Positions 62,426 through 64,000 of a stretch of 64,000 nt of DNA are shown one piece after another. The translations under genes were made by a program, and so were the position numbers. The DNA lies in the NCBI GenBank assembly GCA_934271465.1, contig CAKQRQ010000002.1:62001-126000 (forward strand). The letters run 5' to 3'. Origin of the DNA: an uncultured Alphaproteobacteria bacterium (GTDB lineage: Bacteria > Pseudomonadota > Alphaproteobacteria > RF32 > CAG-239). Position 1 is the first letter of the stretch. The number at the start of each line of letters is the position of its first letter. The notes beneath the pieces were generated by a model, which did not search any database, was not told where the DNA came from, and saw only the letters and a list, made by a program, of their open reading frames with translations.

Positions 62426-63342
62426 TTAAGAGCGTCCCTTATTTCTTTGTTAATGATTTTTCTCAAAACAGCATTCGCATGCCCAAATGCCGGCACAATA
62501 ACAAACCGCACCTTATTTAAGGCCTGCGCAACATCATAAGCGCCCTTAAACGGGCAAATCAGATCCAATCTGTCATGAACAATAAGTGTATCTATCTCTT
62601 TGATTTTATGAATATTATCTAAAATTTCATTACCTTTCAAAAAGAAGTTATGCGACGCATAATGCATATAAACCCTCTGAGACGCCAATTCCAGTTCGGA
62701 AATTTCTTTAAAATCAGAAAAAGCCGGCGCCATAGAGCCCAAAATACGCTCATACCTCCCATAACGGTTAACCGCCTGAAGCTGCTTGTCCAAATCGGAC
62801 GACTGAATAAGGTCATTATAGTAAGCCTTTATTTTTCCTTTAGATTCTTTCTCCATTGCCTCGACAAATTCCGGATATATTTGCCGACAGGCGTCAAATT
62901 CCCAATCCAAAAACGCTTTATTAGCCAGAAAGACCTGAGATAACAAAAGTTTAGACACCTTATCCGCGTTTTTTTCTGCCCACAAAAGCGCCAGAGTTGC
63001 TCCCCAAGACGCGCCCCAAACAACAATTTTTTGGTTGATTTTCAAATAATTGACAAGTCTTGTCGCATCATCAAGCAAATCCTGCGTGGTGTTCTTTTCC
63101 GTCTTGCCCAACGGCAGCGATCGTCCGCAGCCGCGTTGGTCAAACATAATCACGCGGTATTTTCTCAAATTGGCCAATTTGGCGCGCGCCTCTTTGAAAG
63201 AACCACCTGGACCGCCGTTAAACAGCAAAACCGGCAAACCCTTAGGATTGCCGAATTCGGCAAAATAAACCAAATGCCGGTCTTTTTCGGTCAAAAAACC
63301 GCTGTTAAAAGGTTTTGGCTCAAACCACTTATCCCAAAACAT
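62422..63342 (-). CDS. pip: Prolyl iminopeptidase-like alpha/beta hydrolase
   Basis: A 306-residue alpha/beta hydrolase with FNGGPGGSF (oxyanion loop), FDQRGCGRS, the nucleophile elbow VVWGASWGATLAL, the acid in VHDRLDLICPF and the catalytic His in FGHANA. The DQRGCGRS and GGSWG-like motifs are characteristic of prolyl iminopeptidase, which removes N-terminal proline from peptides. The gene overlaps queH by 14 bases upstream and the phosphatase gene downstream. Its activity on proline is a family inference. Confidence 0.85.
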   Translation of the reverse strand: MFWDKWFEPKPFNSGFLTEKDRHLVYFAEFGNPKGLPVLLFNGGPGGSFKEARAKLANLRKYRVIMFDQRGCGRSLPLGKTEKNTTQDLLDDATRLVNYLKINQKIVVWGASWGATLALLWAEKNADKVSKLLLSQVFLANKAFLDWEFDACRQIYPEFVEAMEKESKGKIKAYYNDLIQSSDLDKQLQAVNRYGRYERILGSMAPAFSDFKEISELELASQRVYMHYASHNFFLKGNEILDNIHKIKEIDTLIVHDRLDLICPFKGAYDVAQALNKVRFVIVPAFGHANAVLRKIINKEIRDALK

Positions 63343-63877
63343 TATCCGTTTCTCCCCGCGGATGGCATCCGCAATATGTTTGATTATACAAATTCAGTTC
63401 TTTAATCAGGCGCATTCTAAGCTCCTGCATACCGCCCTTGCGCCCTTCTATCTCCAGATACGGAAGCCCCGCCTTAAGCGCTTCGACCTGCGCCGCGCGG
63501 TTCACCTGATTAAGGTCCTTATACCGCGAGACGCCCAGAACGCTGGCCACAGCCTCAAACCCGTGGCTTTTGGCATAGTCAAAAGCCTTTTCAAGCCGCA
63601 TTCCGAAACAAATATCACACCTTTTGCCGCGTTCCGGCAGGTTTTCAAGCCCCTTTGTTAAGGCGCACCAGCGGTCGTTATCATAATCAAGTTCAATAAA
63701 ATCAACATTAAATTGTTCGCATAATCTCTTGTTTTCCAAGCATCTTTTTTGATATTCAGAAAAAGGGCGAATATTCGGATTATAAAACAAAACCGCAAAA
63801 TCGGCTTTATTTTCAGCCAATGTTTTAATGACGGCGCAAGAACATGGCGCGCAGCAAGAAAGTAGTAAAAAGCGCAT
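63329..63877 (-). CDS. queH: Epoxyqueuosine reductase QueH
   Basis: QueH makes queuosine from epoxyqueuosine in the tRNA wobble base and replaces the cobalamin-dependent QueG. The 182-residue protein shows the cysteine pairs that hold the Fe-S cluster and partner metal: LSCCAPCSC near the start, CDICFGMRLE near the middle, and YCGCHP near the end. YNPNIRPFSEYQKR is also characteristic. ATG 63877 gives MRFLLLSCCAPC; the longer frame from 63913 is not family-like. It would not need vitamin B12. Confidence 0.93.
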   Translation of the reverse strand: MRFLLLSCCAPCSCAVIKTLAENKADFAVLFYNPNIRPFSEYQKRCLENKRLCEQFNVDFIELDYDNDRWCALTKGLENLPERGKRCDICFGMRLEKAFDYAKSHGFEAVASVLGVSRYKDLNQVNRAAQVEALKAGLPYLEIEGRKGGMQELRMRLIKELNLYNQTYCGCHPRGETDNVLG

Positions 63878-63955
63878 TTTATCTTGATTCCTTTTCTGTT
63901 CGGAGTATAACAAATCAGCAAGCGTTAATCAAATTTTATTTTGGGGTTATCAGCA

Positions 63956-64000
63956 ATGAAACAATTCAAAAAAATCGTAATTTTAACCGGTGCAGGCATC
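63956..64000 (+). CDS. cobB: 5' end of an NAD-dependent deacylase (sirtuin), cut by window edge
   Basis: The last 15 codons read MKQFKKIVILTGAGI, the invariant GAG(I)S opening of Sir2-family NAD+-dependent protein deacylases. GGGG lies upstream of the ATG at modest distance. Divergent from queH. Too short for more than a family call. Confidence 0.65.
   Translation, partial: MKQFKKIVILTGAGI

Overview
The window looks like chromosomal DNA from an alphaproteobacterium with a fermentative (anaerobic) life style, most likely one of the uncultured host-associated lineages. Signs of this are the MlaD-DUF2155 gene pair typical of alphaproteobacteria, an ffh-rpsP-rimM-trmD-rplS operon, lipid A/Kdo genes (lpxK, waaA, an msbA-like exporter), moderate GC, and a block of adhE with two [FeFe]-hydrogenase-type proteins. 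The assignment is inferred from gene content only. I see no phage, plasmid, transposase or CRISPR array.

Layout. 1-2.6 kb: a truncated CoA-disulfide-reductase-type flavoenzyme on the minus strand, then an AT-rich insert with a cytidylyltransferase-like gene that seems frameshifted at its start and a small SpoT-like HD hydrolase. 2.6-6.3 kb: SRP and ribosome biogenesis operon (ffh, rpsP, rimM, trmD, rplS) closed by a strong terminator. 6.3-9.6 kb: complete dTDP-L-rhamnose operon (rfbA, C, D, B). 9.6-16.5 kb: a lysine-rich-tailed unknown protein, hisS, a degenerate aspartate-semialdehyde-dehydrogenase homologue, a large MscS channel and murD. 16.5-20.1 kb: tRNA-Thr(CGT), a C-terminally short lactate/malate dehydrogenase, an aminotransferase, dut and a small outer-membrane barrel protein. 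20.2-23.4 kb: a three-gene lipid-linked sugar cassette (ArnT-like transferase, GT2 polyprenyl-phosphate glycosyltransferase, YdjC-type deacetylase). 23.4-27.7 kb: aldo/keto reductase, then minus-strand lpxK, waaA, a DUF374 acyltransferase and an orphan FliN-like protein. 27.8-32.7 kb: lon, then an unusual 644-residue flagellin carrying a predicted beta-helix insert, then a repeat-rich intergenic stretch. 32.7-34.4 kb: DUF2155 and two tandem MlaD paralogues. 34.5-39.9 kb: Gld-type ABC transporter (ATPase, permease, auxiliary protein, DUF4340) followed by a PAS histidine kinase. 40-41.7 kb: msbA-like exporter. 41.8-49.4 kb: adhE and a hydrogenase operon (2Fe-2S protein, HydS-like sensory hydrogenase, SpoIIE phosphatase, 2Fe-2S protein, group-B-like [FeFe] hydrogenase). 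49.5-53.2 kb: GNAT, archaeal/eukaryotic-type proS, a metal-binding-looking secreted peptide, csp, rpsD. 53.3-59.1 kb: a degenerate sulfatase-fold membrane protein, yejE, yejF and a YfbR-like HD hydrolase. 59.1-64 kb: TIM-barrel protein, GNAT, a zeta-type toxin with a small helical partner, histidine phosphatase, prolyl iminopeptidase, queH, and the first codons of a sirtuin.

How they work together. Two themes dominate. The first is envelope construction: rhamnose, lipid A/Kdo, a probable amino-sugar modification of lipid A, lipid transport, and surface filament. The second is redox disposal: AdhE regenerates NAD+ by making ethanol, while the hydrogenase block could release and sense H2. No hydrogenase maturases (HydE, HydF, HydG) lie in the window, so they must be elsewhere if the hydrogenase is active.

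The most notable candidates for new biology are the hydrogenase/SpoIIE sensory operon next to adhE, the beta-helix flagellin with a C9 tract and small ORF upstream, the ASADH pseudo-enzyme, the zeta toxin with an unrecognised partner, and the degenerate sulfatase-fold protein with a long acidic tail.
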